Source of the DNA: Pirellulaceae bacterium
GTDB taxonomy: Bacteria; Planctomycetota; Planctomycetia; Pirellulales; Pirellulaceae
Direction of reading: 5' to 3'
Length of the DNA stretch: 64,000 nucleotides
NCBI GenBank assembly: GCA_018402565.1
Contig: JAGYIQ010000003.1
Span: 748,130 to 812,129, forward strand
In this document: positions 62,826-64,000 of the stretch, piece after piece
Layout of the letters: each line of letters begins with the position of its first letter
How positions within the stretch are numbered: position 1 is the stretch's first letter
Program-made: the position numbers and the translations under genes
The notes under the pieces: model-generated
Seen by the model: only the letters and a program-made list of their open reading frames with translations
Databases searched by the model: none
What the model was told of the DNA's origin: nothing

Positions 62826-63950
62826 TCAGGCACGTTGGCCAGCCGGCAGGAGTTTCTGTCCGCCGGAGTGGCCCGGGTTGCTGGGGCCGGCGTGCCCGAC
62901 CAACTCCAGGAACGCGGCCTCCAGTGTCATTTTCTGCGGCGTGAGCGACACAATGCTCAAGCCAGCCTGGCGGAGCAGATCGATGCGCGCGTCCACTTGG
63001 GCCTGATCGGCGACCTGTTCCGAGATCAACCACTGGTCGTCGCGGATCGATTCGACGCAGGCGGTCGGGATCTGACGCGGATTCCAGTCGGTCGGTTGGC
63101 CGCTGTCTGGCGTGCTGCTCCGCTCGCCGTCTGCCGGAACCACGGCCGCGATTTGCTCTCGGGTGCCTTGGACGATCAACTTGATGTGCAAATTGGATTG
63201 TTGGCCGCGGCTGACGTGCAGAAAATCGTGGATGCCGGCCACCGAGCCGCAGTACTTCAGGTTGCCTTCGGACAAGATCGCGACCTCCTGGCAGAGGACC
63301 TCGACTTCTTGCAACAAGTGGCTATTGAGAAAGACGGTCGCGCCCTCCTGGCTCATTTGCAATAAGATCTCTCGCACGCCCGCTCGGGCTTTCGGATCCA
63401 GCCCATCGGTGGGCTCGTCCAGGACCAACAACTTGGGGCGATGCAGCATGGCTTGGGCCAACCCGAGTCGTTGGACCATGCCCTTGGAGTACTTGGAGAT
63501 CCGCGAGTTGCCCCAACCGGTGAGTCCGACCATCTCCAATAGTTCATCGCGTCGGGCGCGGACCTGGCGACCCGACATACCGCTCAGTCCGCCGCAGTAC
63601 TCGAGGGCTTGAAAGCCCGTCAGGTAAGTGGGCAGCGCCAGTTTCTCGGGGAGGTAGCCGATCAAGCGGCGAGCGGCCATGCTGCCGGCTCGTTCACCGA
63701 ACACGGTGCCTGTGCCCGAAGTTCGACGGATGATCCCCATCAGGATCTTCACGAAGGTCGTCTTTCCGGCACCATTTGGCCCCAGCAAGCCGAACACCGA
63801 GCCGGCCGGGACCTCGAAGCTGACACCATTCAGGGCCTGGAAGACCCGCCGCCGGATCAGACCCTCTCGATAGGTCTTCCGCAGGTCAACGGCTTGTATC
63901 GCAAGATCGTTCGCAGCAGCAATCAAGATTAGTTCCCTCGTCAACCGCAT
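62826..63950 (-). CDS. ABC transporter ATP-binding protein
   Basis: An ATPase of the CcmA/NatA (ABC-2) type. Walker A is GPNGAGKT, the signature KYSKGMVQRL, Walker B LLVLDEPTDGLDP and the switch NSHLL. After the ATPase domain (about 1-220) come about 150 residues that include a glutamine/aspartate-rich segment, ending in MTLEAAFLEL, a typical end for this group. The frame runs to 63980, where a methionine codon lies inside the element B fragment; the ATG at 63950 (MRLTREL) is the more cautious start. It pairs with the downstream permease. Confidence 0.93.
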   Translation of the reverse strand: MRLTRELILIAAANDLAIQAVDLRKTYREGLIRRRVFQALNGVSFEVPAGSVFGLLGPNGAGKTTFVKILMGIIRRTSGTGTVFGERAGSMAARRLIGYLPEKLALPTYLTGFQALEYCGGLSGMSGRQVRARRDELLEMVGLTGWGNSRISKYSKGMVQRLGLAQAMLHRPKLLVLDEPTDGLDPKARAGVREILLQMSQEGATVFLNSHLLQEVEVLCQEVAILSEGNLKYCGSVAGIHDFLHVSRGQQSNLHIKLIVQGTREQIAAVVPADGERSSTPDSGQPTDWNPRQIPTACVESIRDDQWLISEQVADQAQVDARIDLLRQAGLSIVSLTPQKMTLEAAFLELVGHAGPSNPGHSGGQKLLPAGQRA

Positions 63951-63965
63951 CACAAGCAAAAAATT

Positions 63966-64000
63966 CGGGTGCTCTGTCACCGTTACTTTTTGGGATCGGT
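63966..64000. mobile_element. Partial element B, cut by window edge
   Basis: The last 35 bases (tgctctgtcaccgttac followed by gggatcggt) match, in reverse, the right arm of element B. They are also similar to the element B fragment at the start of the window. The rest of the element is beyond the edge. Confidence 0.55.

Overview
The window looks like chromosomal DNA of a planctomycete of the Pirellulaceae (Rhodopirellula/Blastopirellula type). This is inferred from the high GC content, the mix of secreted proteins of unknown role, a PhoPQ-activated-pathogenicity-related protein, a ThuA-like protein, a fused Sua5/phosphatase, the oleC-oleD pair, a three-gene succinate dehydrogenase, and intergenic spacers full of short tandem and palindromic repeats. 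I see about 49 protein genes and one tRNA. There is no rRNA, CRISPR array, phage module, complete insertion sequence or toxin-antitoxin pair.

Layout. 0-8.6 kb: small membrane protein, a membrane M48-like peptidase facing an alpha/beta hydrolase, purine nucleoside phosphorylase, a GH16 glucanase, then an EthD/ThuA pair. 8.8-15.6 kb: a thioredoxin-fold/prenyltransferase-repeat protein, then a tight run of Sua5-LMW-phosphatase fusion, rpiB, aldehyde dehydrogenase and a ThiO-like oxidase, with 4-bp start/stop overlaps at two junctions. 15.6-28.2 kb: a metallophosphoesterase divergent from a PstS-like binding protein, a PDZ protein, a 1.07-kb repeat mosaic (cluster A), a GyrI-like protein with nadA, the PhoPQ-related protein, leuA, and a D-2-hydroxyacid dehydrogenase. 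28.2-31.7 kb is an accessory stretch of small genes and miniature inverted-repeat elements. 31.8-36.4 kb: rhodanese, glycosyltransferase, acyl-CoA dehydrogenase and thiolase (fatty-acid oxidation). 36.4-40.5 kb: more miniature elements and two flagellin genes. 40.9-53.5 kb: a secreted protein, then on the minus strand sdhC-sdhA-sdhB-NYN nuclease and lipoprotein peptidase-oleC-oleD-dcd. 53.6-59.2 kb: amino-acid/dicarboxylate symporter, a small membrane protein, an S9 peptidase, tRNA-Lys and ispG. 59.2-60.2 kb is repeat mosaic cluster B. 60.2-64 kb: an ABC exporter whose permease carries a large extramembrane domain.

The most unusual content is not a new enzyme system but the mobile and repetitive DNA. 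Element A (about 163 bp) has GTAACCGTTCACG inverted ends and 8-bp target duplications, which fits a non-autonomous IS66-type element. Element B (about 140 bp) has TGCTTTGTCAC ends and an inner GGGGTCAGG palindrome; it supplies the thiolase stop codon, and partial copies lie at both window edges. Clusters A and B, 38 kb apart, use the same short tandem words and a shared ~105-bp structured repeat in mostly opposite orientation. Several genes also carry in-frame minisatellites (15 or 21 bp units) next to signal peptides or in domain linkers.

I found no defence, secretion or biosynthetic system that I can call undescribed. Functional calls rest on motifs read by eye from the translated sequence.
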